In this document: positions 38,284-48,019 of the stretch, one piece after another | Layout: the number at the start of each line of letters is the position of its first letter | How positions within the stretch are numbered: position 1 is the first letter of the stretch | Assembly: GCA_002307185.1 (NCBI GenBank) | Contig: DBTT01000026.1 | Span: forward strand, 103,884 to 167,883 | Length of the DNA: 64,000 nucleotides | Reading direction: 5' to 3' | Origin: Bacteroidales bacterium UBA1309 | GTDB taxonomy: Bacteria; Bacteroidota; Bacteroidia; Bacteroidales; Dysgonomonadaceae | Notes under the pieces: generated by a model | Database searches by the model: none | Told to the model about the DNA's origin: nothing | What the model saw: only the letters and a program-made list of their open reading frames with translations | Program-made: the position numbers and the translations under genes

Positions 38284-40263
38284 ATGAAAAAACTTATTTT
38301 ACTCTGTTCTTTTATTTTGGTCTTAAGCTCCAACGCCAGCAGCCAGAATTTCAAAAGTGCTCCCGAAGGGTATGACATTCCACGAAATGGGATTGCCAAA
38401 GGGAAAATTGATACCATTGAATATGCTTCGGCCACTGTGGGTGCGAATCGAAAAGCGTTGATTTATACACCTCCTGGATTTTCCAAAAACAAAAAATACC
38501 CGGTGCTTTATTTGCTGCATGGCATTGGGGGAGATGAAAAAGAGTGGTTCGTGCACGGACAACCGCAAGTGATCCTCGACAATCTTTATGCAGACAAAAA
38601 AATAACTCGGATGATAGTTGTGTTGCCCAACGGGCGTGCCATGAAGGACGACCGGGCTGTGGGTAACATCATGGAAGCGTCCAAAGTGCAGGCGTTTGCT
38701 ACATTTGAAAAGGATTTGATCAACGACCTGATTCCCTATATTGAAAAAACTTATCCTGTGTTGAATAACAAAGAAAATCGGGCGGTGGCGGGCCTTTCGA
38801 TGGGCGGTGGGCAGTCCTTGAATTTCGGATTGGGCAATCTCGATAAATTTGCCTGGGTGGGTGGCTTTTCTTCAGCACCCAACACCAAAACTCCGCAGGA
38901 ACTCGTTCCAAACCCCGAAAATGCGAAGAAACAACTAAAACTTCTCTGGATTTCGTGCGGCGACAAGGACGGCCTTATCACTTACAGCAAACGCACTCAC
39001 GACTATTTGATGACGAATCAGGTGCCTCATGTTTATCAGGTGATTCCTGGCGGATACCACGACTTTAAGGTGTGGAAACAAAACCTGTATATGTTTTCTC
39101 AATTGCTTTTCAAACCCGTCACTGATGCCTTAATCCAACAATACAGCAACATCCCGGCAGAAAAACCCGCGGCAGTTGGGGCTTCCACCAATGTTCCCGG
39201 CGCACAATATCCGCAGGTTCTATCCGACAATAGGGTGCTCTTCCGCATCAAAGCTCCCGAAGCGCACAAAGTGCAGGTGGATCTCGGTAAAAAATACGAC
39301 ATGGTGAAAGAGGAAGAAGGCTCTTGGGCTATTACTACCGATCCAGTTGTGGAGGGTTTTCATTATTATTCAATTCTGATTGACGGTGTCGCTGTTTGTG
39401 ATCCTGCCAGCCATGCTTTTTATGGCATGGGCCGGATGGCCAGCGGAATCGAAATCCCGGAAAAAGGGGTGGATTATTACAACATGAAAAACGTACCTCA
39501 TGGACAAATTCGCCAGGTGCGCTATTTTTCCAATATCACAAAAGCTTGGCGTAGGGCATTTGTTTACACACCAGCCGGATACGATGCCAATGTCTCGGAA
39601 CGGTATCCTGCGCTTTATCTCCAACATGGCGGTGGAGAAGACGAAACAGGCTGGCCCAACCAGGGCAAAATGGACGCTATCATGGACAACCTGATTGCCG
39701 AAGGAAACGCGAAACCAATGATTGTAGTGATGGACAATGGCTATGCGGTAGATCCGACAGTTCCACAACAAAGTTATCCCCCGAACTTTCAAGGTGTACG
39801 TGCGCTTATCGAACGAAGTGCACTTGGGCAGGTTTTCGTTGACGAACTCATTCCTTTGATTGATAAAGAATTTCGTACTATCCCAGACCGTGACCATCGC
39901 GCTATGGCTGGCTTATCGATGGGTGGATTCCAATCGTTCCAGATCACGATGAAAAACATCGATAAATTTGCGTATGTTGGAGGATTCAGTGGCGCAGGCA
40001 TGATACAGCCCGGAGAAGATTTGTCAAAAATGTACGGCGGTGTGTGGGCGGATGCCAATGCTTTCAACCAAAAGATGAAGCTTGTGTATCTGAGCATCGG
40101 CACAGCAGAGCCAACTAGCATGTATCAGACAGTGAATGGTTTTCATAAAGAATTGGAAAAGGCCGGTATCAAACATGTATATTACGAATCGCCAGGCACT
40201 TCGCATGAATGGCTGACTTGGCGGCGGTCGCTCAACCAGTTTGCAGGATTGGTTTTTAAATGA
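38284..40263 (+). CDS. Double-headed CE1 esterase (two CE1 domains joined by an E-set module)
   Basis: The protein has 659 residues: a signal peptide (about 1-20), CE1 domain A (about 42-285), an immunoglobulin-like E-set/CBM48-type module (about 305-385, starting LFRIKAPEAHKVQ) and CE1 domain B (about 405-659). Domain A has its nucleophile Ser172 in AGLSMGGGQS and catalytic His259 in PGGYHDFKVW. Domain B has Ser545 in AGLSMGGFQS and His641 in TSHEWLTWRRS. Both heads look intact. CE1 covers feruloyl and acetylxylan esterases, so the protein could pair two ester specificities on arabinoxylan. It stands directly upstream of the remains of another CE1 gene (40304), suggesting CE1 duplication and loss here. 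Confidence 0.92.
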   Translation: MKKLILLCSFILVLSSNASSQNFKSAPEGYDIPRNGIAKGKIDTIEYASATVGANRKALIYTPPGFSKNKKYPVLYLLHGIGGDEKEWFVHGQPQVILDNLYADKKITRMIVVLPNGRAMKDDRAVGNIMEASKVQAFATFEKDLINDLIPYIEKTYPVLNNKENRAVAGLSMGGGQSLNFGLGNLDKFAWVGGFSSAPNTKTPQELVPNPENAKKQLKLLWISCGDKDGLITYSKRTHDYLMTNQVPHVYQVIPGGYHDFKVWKQNLYMFSQLLFKPVTDALIQQYSNIPAEKPAAVGASTNVPGAQYPQVLSDNRVLFRIKAPEAHKVQVDLGKKYDMVKEEEGSWAITTDPVVEGFHYYSILIDGVAVCDPASHAFYGMGRMASGIEIPEKGVDYYNMKNVPHGQIRQVRYFSNITKAWRRAFVYTPAGYDANVSERYPALYLQHGGGEDETGWPNQGKMDAIMDNLIAEGNAKPMIVVMDNGYAVDPTVPQQSYPPNFQGVRALIERSALGQVFVDELIPLIDKEFRTIPDRDHRAMAGLSMGGFQSFQITMKNIDKFAYVGGFSGAGMIQPGEDLSKMYGGVWADANAFNQKMKLVYLSIGTAEPTSMYQTVNGFHKELEKAGIKHVYYESPGTSHEWLTWRRSLNQFAGLVFK

Positions 40264-40303
40264 TATAATTCCCATTAAAACATAGATTCCATGAATAAAA
40301 TAG

Positions 40304-40517
40304 AACTATTTTGATATTAAAGACAAATCGAAAGTGAAGTTTATTTTTCAGGGTTGTGGTGGCTGCGAAAATCCAGACAAAGTGGAACAATCAGTCGGCC
40401 TGCAGGTTGAAATTTGACGGAATCAACTCGGTTTCTTATGCTTGCAACAATACGGCTCGCGAATTTCTGATCTGGAGACGTAGTTTTGAGGAGCTTTTCC
40501 GGCTGTTGTTCAAATAG
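40304..40517 (+). pseudogene. 3'-end relic of a CE1 esterase gene
   Basis: Only the last ~70 codons remain. A first open part (40304-40414, frame reading NYFDIKDKSKVKFIFQGCGG) breaks at a TGA; a second frame, entered by a shift near 40407, reads GINSVSYACNNTAREFLIW and ends WRRSFEELFRLLFK with TAG at 40515. That ending matches the end of the intact CE1 domain B (EWLTWRRSLNQFAGLVFK). The His region is altered (TAREF instead of the HE(F/W) pattern). No signal peptide or Ser elbow survives. Identification rests on the tail motif and the in-locus paralog. Confidence 0.7.
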
Positions 40518-40530
40518 ATAGGCAACGACA

Positions 40531-40802
40531 ATGAATTTTAAATTAAAAATCTCTTTTTTGCTCTTGGGCCTATGTTTTAAGTGCATTGGGTTCGAAGTAG
40601 GAAATGCCCAAAAAACAAGAAGATGAAGCCTTCAGAAGCTGCTTTCTATCTGGAAAAATGCCGCAATGTATTTCTGGAAGCTGGACTCAGCTAAGCCTAC
40701 GTTGACAGGAAAGAGGAAAAAGCCTGTCAGGATATTTTCGAAGGGGAAGACCCCATCTATTTTGAAGTGGGAGATTCGATGGCTTATGTTTCCTATATAT
40801 AG
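40531..40802 (+). pseudogene. 5'-end relic of a GH8 reducing-end xylose-releasing exo-oligoxylanase gene
   Basis: An ATG at 40531 opens a good signal peptide (KISFLLLGLCFK...) ending NAQKT, then TGA at 40624. A +1-type shift continues as KPSEAAFYLEKCRNVFLEAG, with an internal TAA at 40692 (one base from CAA), and then QDIFEGEDPIYFEVGDSMAY, ending VSYI and TAG at 40800. The EAG...DIFEG...IYFEVGDSMAYVS pattern is the N-terminus of GH8 Rex-type enzymes, just before the expected NHDVRTEGMSYGMM catalytic region, which is missing. It starts 13 bases after the CE1 relic, so one deletion-prone scar carries both. Together with that relic it fills the gap 40264-40842. Confidence 0.68.
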
Positions 40803-40842
40803 TTAAAATCATTCAAATCCAATAAAGATAAATAACTATTTG

Positions 40843-41802
40843 ATGAAGAACAAAACTTTTATTTTTATACTTGTCATTGTGTTGGTAATTAGCTATGTGG
40901 ATGGTAAAAATCCGATTATTAGAGATGTTTTTACTGCCGATCCCGCTCCTATGGTTTACAAGGGAAAAGTTTACCTTTATGTAGGGCATGATACGGCTAC
41001 TGTTGATGCTAAAACCTACAAAATGCCCGACTGGCTGGTTTATTCGTCAAGCGATATGGTCAATTGGAAAAGTCACGGCCCTTGTCTAACTGTAAAAGAT
41101 TTTGCATGGGCTTCTTATGCGGCAAACGCGGCGCATTGTATCGAACGAAACGGCAAGTTTTACTGGTATATTTCCATCATACACAAAGCCAATACTGATA
41201 GCAAAGGAGGAGTGGCAATAGGTGTGGCTGTATCTGATAGCCCAACTGGACCGTTCAAAGATGCTATCGGGAAGGCATTGGTTACAAATGATATGACCAC
41301 CGACATGAAGCATGCATGGGACGACCTTGATCCTGCCGTTTTTATAGATGACAATGGTCAGGCTTACTTGTTTTGGGGAAATGGCAGTTGTAAATGGGTG
41401 AAATTGAAAGAAAACATGATCGAACTCGACGACCCGATCCATACATTTAAACCTCAGAATTTTACCGAAGCACCATGGGTTTACAAACGCAAGGGTCTTT
41501 ATTATCTGGTTTATGCAGCAAATTTTCCAGAGACAATTGAATATTGCACTGCCAAAAGCATTGAAGGTCCCTGGACATATCGCGGTTTGATTCAGGAAAG
41601 ATCGTACAATAGCACCACCACGCATCCGGGAATTATCGATTTTAAAGGCAAAACCTATTATTTCTACCACGATGGCTCTTTGCCAACGGGTGGAGACTAT
41701 CGCCGATCGGTGTGCGTGGAGTATCTGCATTACAATCCTGATGGAACAATACAGAAGATAGTGCAAACCAAAGAAGGAGTGAAAGCCGTTAATAAAAAAT
41801 GA
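40843..41802 (+). CDS. GH43 (subfamily 29-like) arabinofuranosidase/beta-xylosidase
   Basis: 319 residues from the ATG at 40843 (a TTG immediately before is not needed). A signal peptide (about 1-21, SYVDG) precedes a single propeller. Catalytic positions are the Asp of FTADPAPMVY, the pKa Asp of WDDLDPAVFIDDNG and the acid Glu of NFTEAPWVYKRKGLYY. The opening NPIIRDVFTADP with YLYVGHDTATVD fits one-domain GH43 proteins of the subfamily 29 kind; this is by memory of the motif, so the subfamily is tentative. It is the first intact gene after the pseudogene scar and is followed 28 bases later by GH67. Confidence 0.87.
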   Translation: MKNKTFIFILVIVLVISYVDGKNPIIRDVFTADPAPMVYKGKVYLYVGHDTATVDAKTYKMPDWLVYSSSDMVNWKSHGPCLTVKDFAWASYAANAAHCIERNGKFYWYISIIHKANTDSKGGVAIGVAVSDSPTGPFKDAIGKALVTNDMTTDMKHAWDDLDPAVFIDDNGQAYLFWGNGSCKWVKLKENMIELDDPIHTFKPQNFTEAPWVYKRKGLYYLVYAANFPETIEYCTAKSIEGPWTYRGLIQERSYNSTTTHPGIIDFKGKTYYFYHDGSLPTGGDYRRSVCVEYLHYNPDGTIQKIVQTKEGVKAVNKK

Positions 41803-41830
41803 TTTGAATAGATTCAAAATCCAACGATGT

Positions 41831-43888
41831 ATGAAGAGAACATTTTTATGCCTTATTTTAGTTTTGATTACGTGTGTCCTATGGGCTGAAGACGGCCATA
41901 GCCTGTGGCTTCGCAAAAAAGAAACCGGAACTGTGAATGTGGTTTGTTCCGACAAATCGCCTACGGTAGCCATTGCCATTCAGGAACTCAAACAGGGCTG
42001 GCAGGGAAGTGACGGAGCAAGCATTACTTTAAAAATAAAAAAAGACAAAGCCATCAGAAATGATGGTTTCAAACTGAGCTCCACCGAAATTCAGGCCAAT
42101 ACAAGAATCGGTATTTTGTATGGAGTTTACGAACTGCTTCGCCGTCAGCAAACAGGGGAAGCAATTGAAGAAAAAGTGTATAATCCGTCCTATCAAATTC
42201 GTGCGCTCAATCATTGGGATAACCTGGATGGCACCATTGAACGCGGATACGCCGGGTATTCCCTATTCTGGGGAAAAGATAAAAACTTATCTGCGCCTAC
42301 AGATGCGGAAAAACAACTTTGGAAGAAATATGCCCGTGCCAATGCTTCGATTGGAATCAACGGGGCAGTTCTCAATAACGTAAATGCCTCGGCTGATATG
42401 CTTACTGGCGGCATCCTCCAACGGGTAAAGGCTATTGCCGGTATTCTCCGTCCGTATGGGATCAAAGTATATATTTCGATTAAGTTTTCGTCGCCGGTAG
42501 CGGTTGGCGGGCTTAAAAATTCGGACCCGCTCAATCCAGAAGTAGCCAAATGGTGGAAGGAAAAAGTGATCGAGATTTATAAGACGATTCCTGATTTTGG
42601 TGGCTTTTTGGTGAAGGCCAATAGTGAGGGTCAGCCAGGACCACAAGATTATGGTCGTACACACGTGGATGGGGCCAATATGCTGGCCGATGCCTTGAAG
42701 CCTTTTGGAGGGATCGTGATGTGGCGGGCTTTCGTGTATGCTTCCAACGACAAGGACAGGGCCAAGCAAGCATACAATGAATTTATGCCTTTTGATGGGC
42801 AATTTCGTGAGAATGTGATTATTCAGGTGAAAAACGGGCCGATCGATTTTCAACCCCGTGAACCGTTCAGCCCGCTTTTCGGTGCCATGAAAAAAACTTC
42901 GGTGATGCCCGAAGTGCAAATAACACAGGAATATTTAGGGCATTCGATCCATTTGGTATATCTGGCACCTATGTGGGAAGAGTTATTGAATAGCGATACT
43001 TACCAGCAAGGAAAGGGAAGCACCGTTGCCCGTTGTACCGATGGAAGCATTTATCCACAGAAATATACCGCCATTGCGGGCGTTTCGAATATCGGTTTAG
43101 ACAGAAACTGGTGCGGACTCGATTTTGCCCAATCCAATTGGTATGCTTTCGGGCGTTTGGCTTGGGACAACCAACTGACCAGCGAACAGATTGCCGATGA
43201 ATGGCTTAAGTTGACTTTTGGCAATGCTGCTTCGCCTCAATCAGTGGATTGGAAACAGAATTTTCTTGTTCCTGTAAAACAATTGATGCTTGATAGCCGT
43301 GAAGCGGCGGTCAACTACATGATGCCGCTCGGATTTCATCATATTTTCTCGGCTGACGAGCATTATGGCCCCGGCCCTTGGTGGGCGCCCAAAGGAATGA
43401 GGGCAGATTGGACGCCTCCATATTATCATCAGGCCTCGGTCAATGGCGTGGGTTTTAACCGTACCCGTACAGGCAGTGATGCTGTTGAGCAATATCACGA
43501 ACCGCTTGCTTCAAGGTTCAACGATCCCAAAACCTGTCCTGAAAACCTTCTGTTGTGGTTTCATCATTTGCCGTGGGACTATCAAATGAAGAGCGGACGT
43601 ACGCTTTGGGATGAAATATGTTACCATTATGCTTCTGGATTTCAGCAAGTTGGTGAGTTTCAAAAAACATGGGACAAAGTGGAAAAATACGTTGATGCAG
43701 ATCGCTTCATCCGTGTACAAAGCAAGCTTCGCCACCAGCGTCGCGATGCGCAGATATGGAATGATGCCTGCGTGCTTTATTTCCAACAGTTCAGCAAAAG
43801 GCCGATTCCTTATGAACTCGACCGTCCCCGAAATGATTTGGATCAATTGATTGAAAACGACAGCAGGAGGCTTCATCCTGGAAAATAA
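41831..43888 (+). CDS. GH67 xylan alpha-1,2-glucuronidase
   Basis: 685 residues from the ATG at 41831; an upstream TTG (41804) would give a poor signal. The signal peptide covers about 1-20 (VLWAE). The architecture is the family one: N-terminal alpha/beta domain, central TIM barrel, helical C-terminal domain. The general acid Glu is in KANSEGQPGPQ; candidate base residues lie in VKNGPIDFQPREP and QITQEYLGHS. The C-terminal half has WYAFGRLAWDN and HYGPGPWWAP. GH67 acts on glucuronic acid at the non-reducing end of short xylo-oligosaccharides, so it complements the two GH115 enzymes, which act on polymer. Intact, normal length. Confidence 0.96.
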   Translation: MKRTFLCLILVLITCVLWAEDGHSLWLRKKETGTVNVVCSDKSPTVAIAIQELKQGWQGSDGASITLKIKKDKAIRNDGFKLSSTEIQANTRIGILYGVYELLRRQQTGEAIEEKVYNPSYQIRALNHWDNLDGTIERGYAGYSLFWGKDKNLSAPTDAEKQLWKKYARANASIGINGAVLNNVNASADMLTGGILQRVKAIAGILRPYGIKVYISIKFSSPVAVGGLKNSDPLNPEVAKWWKEKVIEIYKTIPDFGGFLVKANSEGQPGPQDYGRTHVDGANMLADALKPFGGIVMWRAFVYASNDKDRAKQAYNEFMPFDGQFRENVIIQVKNGPIDFQPREPFSPLFGAMKKTSVMPEVQITQEYLGHSIHLVYLAPMWEELLNSDTYQQGKGSTVARCTDGSIYPQKYTAIAGVSNIGLDRNWCGLDFAQSNWYAFGRLAWDNQLTSEQIADEWLKLTFGNAASPQSVDWKQNFLVPVKQLMLDSREAAVNYMMPLGFHHIFSADEHYGPGPWWAPKGMRADWTPPYYHQASVNGVGFNRTRTGSDAVEQYHEPLASRFNDPKTCPENLLLWFHHLPWDYQMKSGRTLWDEICYHYASGFQQVGEFQKTWDKVEKYVDADRFIRVQSKLRHQRRDAQIWNDACVLYFQQFSKRPIPYELDRPRNDLDQLIENDSRRLHPGK

Positions 43889-43943
43889 ATATAACCCATT
43901 GTCATAAAATAGATATAACAATAAATCATATAACTATCAAAAT

Positions 43944-46373
43944 ATGAATACAAAGTTCACCGGAATAGTCTTGCTGTTGACCTGCTTGCTTATTTCCAAT
44001 TCTTCTTTTCAACTTTTGGCGCAGAAATCTTCTTCGGCCAAGATTACCGTGGATGTCAACAAACCTGGACACGCCATTTCTCCCACATTGTTTGGCGTTT
44101 TCTTTGAAGATATAAATCTATCTGCCGACGGCGGTTTGTATCCCGAGCTGATCCGTAACCGTTCGTTTGAGGATGCCGATACCTTGCAAAATTGGAAGTT
44201 CTCAAGTGGAAATGCCAAAACTTCAGCAAAAATAACAACTGCCGATGTTCATTCGCGTCCACCGGTGCCTCCATTGAATCCTTACAACCGTAAATCGCTT
44301 TTTGTGAATTTTGACGGATCTTTCAAATTGGAAAATGGTGGTTATTGGGGAATCTACGTCGTTCAGGGTGAAAAATATGCTTTTAAGTTGGCTGCCCGTG
44401 CGGTGGACGGACTCAAAACGCCATTGAAAGTAAGCGTTGTGGGCGAAAAAGGAAATATAATAGCTTCCAGTGAAATAAGCGGGATTACTTCCGAATGGAA
44501 ATATTATCCGCTGGCTTTCACTGCTTCGGCAACCGATACGAATGCGCACCTTGAAATTTCTGGAAATGGAAATGGCAAACTGTATCTCGATATGGTGTCG
44601 CTTATCCCTGAACAAACATGGAAAAAGAGCGGTTTGCGCACCGATTTGTCGGAAGCTATGAATGCTTTGAAGCCTACTTTTCTCCGTTTTCCAGGTGGAT
44701 GCTGGGTGGAAGGCGATGATTTTGCCCACATGAACAACTGGAAAAAAACAATCGGGAATGTGGATACCCGCACGCCCCTTTGGAATATTTGGGGCTACAA
44801 CGCTACGCACGGATTGGGCTATCATGAATACCTGCAAATGGCCGAAGACCTTGGTGCAGAACCTTTGTATTGTGTCAATGCCGGAATTTCACACAAGGAA
44901 GTGGTGCCGATGGATCAAATGGGACAGTGGATTCAAGATGCGCTGGATGCTATCGAATATGCCAACGGGCCAGTCGCTTCTGTTTGGGGAGGCATTCGTG
45001 CCAAAAACGGACATCCGGCACCTTTCAATCTGAAATATCTTGAAATTGGAAACGAAAATGGAATGGCTCCCTATGCCGAACGTTGGGCATGGTTTGTGCG
45101 AGCCATTCATAATAAATATCCCGACATAGTGTTGATTGCCAACGAATGGGCGGGAAGTCATCCTAAAAATCCAAAACCCCAGGTTGTGGACGAACATTAT
45201 TACAACAATCCCGAATGGTTTATCTGGAACTCAAATAAATACGATAGCTACGACCGCAATGGGTCTAAAATTTTTGTTGGAGAATACGCTGTAACGAGCG
45301 GAACAGGCAATGGAAACCTGCGTGGCGCGATTGGCGAAGCTGCTTGGATGACAGGTTTGGAACGCAATTCGGACGTGGTGGTGATGGCCGCTTATGCGCC
45401 TCTTTTCTGCCATGCCAAACACAAGGCATGGCCTGTGAACCTGATCAATTTTGATAATCACCGTTGGTTTGGCATTCCGAGCTATTATGTGCAGCAGTTG
45501 TTTGCTGCCAATCAGGGAACGGTGAATTTGCCCGTCAGCATCGAGAGTGCTCCAGCTATTGAAATGCCTCGTTCAAAAGGAGCTATCGGCTTGGGTACTT
45601 GGTTGAATTCGGCTGAGTTTAAAGATCTGGAAGTGACTGATACCGCAGGTAAAATACTCCTCAAACCTGATTTTAATTCAGTGGAGTCGAAATGGAGAAA
45701 GACTCCCAACAGCGAATGGTCGGCCAAAGACGGCGTACTTCGTCAATCGGCCATTTCTGCCAATACGACCATTTATATGGGCGATACCACTTGGACGGAT
45801 TATACCATCAAATTGAAAGCCCGCAAAATTGAAGGCGAAAATGGGTTCCAGATTTATTTCCACAACAAAGGGCCGGAACGTACCCGATGGGATATTGGCG
45901 GATTTACCAATTCAGTAAATATTCTGGAGGTAGGTTTGGTTACCGAAAGCATGGATTCGAATGTGCAACCTGGTCGTTGGTATGACGTGAGAATTGAAAT
46001 TCGGGGAACTTCTGTGAAAGCCTATTTAGACGGTAAACTGACGCAGGAAGTATCTGCCGACAACCTGAAAGTGAAGGGAATCACCACAAGTGCTTCGAAA
46101 GATGACAAAACAGGCGATATTATCCTTAAGGTAGTGAATGTGACCGCTAAGGGTATCAAAACCGACATTTTACTTAAAGGAGCAACCGAATTGACAGGAA
46201 CAGGAACGGCCACCGTGTTGACTTCGCTCAAGCCAACGGATGAAAACACCCTGGACAACCCGACAAAAGTTTCGCCCAAAACCGAAAACGTGAAATTCTC
46301 CGGCACGAAAATCACCCGTTTGTTTCCCGCCAATTCTTTGACCGTAATGCGATTATCAACAAAAAATAAATAA
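43944..46373 (+). CDS. GH51 alpha-L-arabinofuranosidase with CBM4-like and DUF1080-like modules
   Basis: The protein has 809 residues: a signal peptide (about 1-27, LLAQ), the start of the GH51 fold (ISPTLFGVFFEDINLSADGG), a CBM4/9-like beta domain (about 75-215), the TIM barrel with acid/base Glu371 in LEIGNENG and nucleophile Glu447 in FVGEYAVTSG, then a LamG/DUF1080-like module (about 565-725, starting near LLKPDFNSVESKWRK) and the C-terminal beta domain. GH51 removes arabinofuranose from arabinoxylan and arabinan. The next gene starts two bases after its stop, so they are translationally linked. Confidence 0.94.
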   Translation: MNTKFTGIVLLLTCLLISNSSFQLLAQKSSSAKITVDVNKPGHAISPTLFGVFFEDINLSADGGLYPELIRNRSFEDADTLQNWKFSSGNAKTSAKITTADVHSRPPVPPLNPYNRKSLFVNFDGSFKLENGGYWGIYVVQGEKYAFKLAARAVDGLKTPLKVSVVGEKGNIIASSEISGITSEWKYYPLAFTASATDTNAHLEISGNGNGKLYLDMVSLIPEQTWKKSGLRTDLSEAMNALKPTFLRFPGGCWVEGDDFAHMNNWKKTIGNVDTRTPLWNIWGYNATHGLGYHEYLQMAEDLGAEPLYCVNAGISHKEVVPMDQMGQWIQDALDAIEYANGPVASVWGGIRAKNGHPAPFNLKYLEIGNENGMAPYAERWAWFVRAIHNKYPDIVLIANEWAGSHPKNPKPQVVDEHYYNNPEWFIWNSNKYDSYDRNGSKIFVGEYAVTSGTGNGNLRGAIGEAAWMTGLERNSDVVVMAAYAPLFCHAKHKAWPVNLINFDNHRWFGIPSYYVQQLFAANQGTVNLPVSIESAPAIEMPRSKGAIGLGTWLNSAEFKDLEVTDTAGKILLKPDFNSVESKWRKTPNSEWSAKDGVLRQSAISANTTIYMGDTTWTDYTIKLKARKIEGENGFQIYFHNKGPERTRWDIGGFTNSVNILEVGLVTESMDSNVQPGRWYDVRIEIRGTSVKAYLDGKLTQEVSADNLKVKGITTSASKDDKTGDIILKVVNVTAKGIKTDILLKGATELTGTGTATVLTSLKPTDENTLDNPTKVSPKTENVKFSGTKITRLFPANSLTVMRLSTKNK

Positions 46374-46375
46374 AA

Positions 46376-47956
46376 ATGACTACGAAATTCTTTTTAAGTT
46401 TTTGGATATTTGCCACTTTGGCTCTGCCGTATAGCCTGACGGCTCAAACTCCGAAAGCACACAACCCTATTATTTTTGCCGATGTACCAGACATGTCGAT
46501 GATTCGCGTGGACAATACGTACTACATGAGCAGCACCACCATGCACATGAGTCCGGGTGTGCCTATTATGAAATCGAAAGACCTGGTGAATTGGGAAATT
46601 GTGAGCTATGCCTATGATACTTTGGCGAATGTGGATGCCCTGGATTTAGTGAATGGCAAAAGCGCTTATGGCAAAGGCTCCTGGGCAAGCACAATTCGCT
46701 ACCACAGGGGACTCTTTTATGTTACCACTTTTGCCCAGACAACGGGTAAAACGTACATCTTCACGACAAAAGATATTGAGAAAGGGCCTTGGAAAACGGT
46801 TTCTTTTGCACCGGCTTATCACGATTGTAATTTGTTCTTCGATGATGACGGGCGAAAGTATTTGATCTATGGGAATGGAAAACTATTTATCGTTGAGTTA
46901 AATGCTGATTTAACGGGAATTAAGCCAGAAACCAAGCATGTGCTTATTGAAAATGCTACCGCTCCTTCCGGCAAGGCGGGACTTGGTGCGGAGGGTTCGC
47001 AACTGTTCAAAGTGAATGGCAAATATTACCTATTCAACATCACTTGGCCACAAGGGCCGGGTTCGATGCGTACAGTGGTTATCCACCGCGCCGATAAAAT
47101 AGACGGGCCTTACGAAGGCCGTGTCGGTTTGAAAGATATGGGCGTCGCTCAGGGCGGACTTATAGACACTCCTGATGGAACTTGGTATTCCTATCTTTTC
47201 CGCGATTACGGTTCAGTGGGGCGTATTCCCTATCTTGTTCCCGTAAAATGGGAAGATGGCTGGCCGGTGCTTGGTGTGAATGGAAAAGTGCCTGAAACCC
47301 TCGATCTTCCGGCTAATAAAAGCCTTATCCCATTGATTGTGAACAGCGATGAATTTGCCCGCAAGAAAGGCCAACCTGCTTTGCCGTTGGTTTGGCAGTG
47401 GAACCACAATCCGGACAACAAGCTTTGGTCGGTAACCGAACGCCCAGGATATTTACGCCTGAAAACGGCTCGTATCGACACCTTGTTTTTGAAAGCCAGA
47501 AATACATTGACTCAGCGCACCTTTGGCCCCGTTTCTTCGGGGGCTACTTTGCTCGATGTGTCTAAGTTGCGAGATGGCGATTTTGCTGGCTTGTGCGCAT
47601 TAGAACGCAAATTTGGCTTGGTGGGAGTGAAGGTTGTCGGCAATTCCAAATATGTTTACATGGCGAGCAACAAGACCGATAAACCAACTGAATTGCAATG
47701 TATTCCCCTGTTCCAAAATAAGATTTACTTGAAAATAGAATGCGATTTCCGGAATAAGACAGATATGGCCAATTTCTTTTATAGCCTCGATGGCAAAAAA
47801 TGGAATATTATTGGAGGACCGCTCAAAATGGAATATACCTTGCCGGAACACTTCATGGGCTACCGTTTCGGATTGTATAATTATTCTTCGAAAAATCCTG
47901 GTGGTTATGCCGATTTCGACTATTTCCGTATAAGCGATAAGATCTCCGCAAAATAA
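46376..47956 (+). CDS. GH43 (subfamily 12-like) alpha-L-arabinofuranosidase
   Basis: The protein has 526 residues: a signal peptide (about 1-24, SLTAQ), a propeller (about 27-300) and a C-terminal concanavalin-like domain ending GGYADFDYFRISDK. Catalytic motifs are ADVPDMSMIRV, HDCNLFFDDDG and AEGSQLFKVNGKYY. It shares the STTMHMSPGVPIMKSKDLVNW block with the GH43 at 22688 and is a clear paralog. It starts two bases after the GH51 stop, implying coordinated synthesis of two arabinofuranosidases. A candidate promoter and a 192-base gap follow it. Confidence 0.91.
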   Translation: MTTKFFLSFWIFATLALPYSLTAQTPKAHNPIIFADVPDMSMIRVDNTYYMSSTTMHMSPGVPIMKSKDLVNWEIVSYAYDTLANVDALDLVNGKSAYGKGSWASTIRYHRGLFYVTTFAQTTGKTYIFTTKDIEKGPWKTVSFAPAYHDCNLFFDDDGRKYLIYGNGKLFIVELNADLTGIKPETKHVLIENATAPSGKAGLGAEGSQLFKVNGKYYLFNITWPQGPGSMRTVVIHRADKIDGPYEGRVGLKDMGVAQGGLIDTPDGTWYSYLFRDYGSVGRIPYLVPVKWEDGWPVLGVNGKVPETLDLPANKSLIPLIVNSDEFARKKGQPALPLVWQWNHNPDNKLWSVTERPGYLRLKTARIDTLFLKARNTLTQRTFGPVSSGATLLDVSKLRDGDFAGLCALERKFGLVGVKVVGNSKYVYMASNKTDKPTELQCIPLFQNKIYLKIECDFRNKTDMANFFYSLDGKKWNIIGGPLKMEYTLPEHFMGYRFGLYNYSSKNPGGYADFDYFRISDKISAK

Positions 47957-48019
47957 AATTCTAATATGGGTAATGCACAGAATATAAATAATAAAAATGT
48001 AAAATCTTATTTTTTTAAG

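Noticed and set aside
40341..40586. An 81-codon minus-strand frame.
   Set aside because: It is antisense to the CE1 and GH8 relics and has no features of its own.
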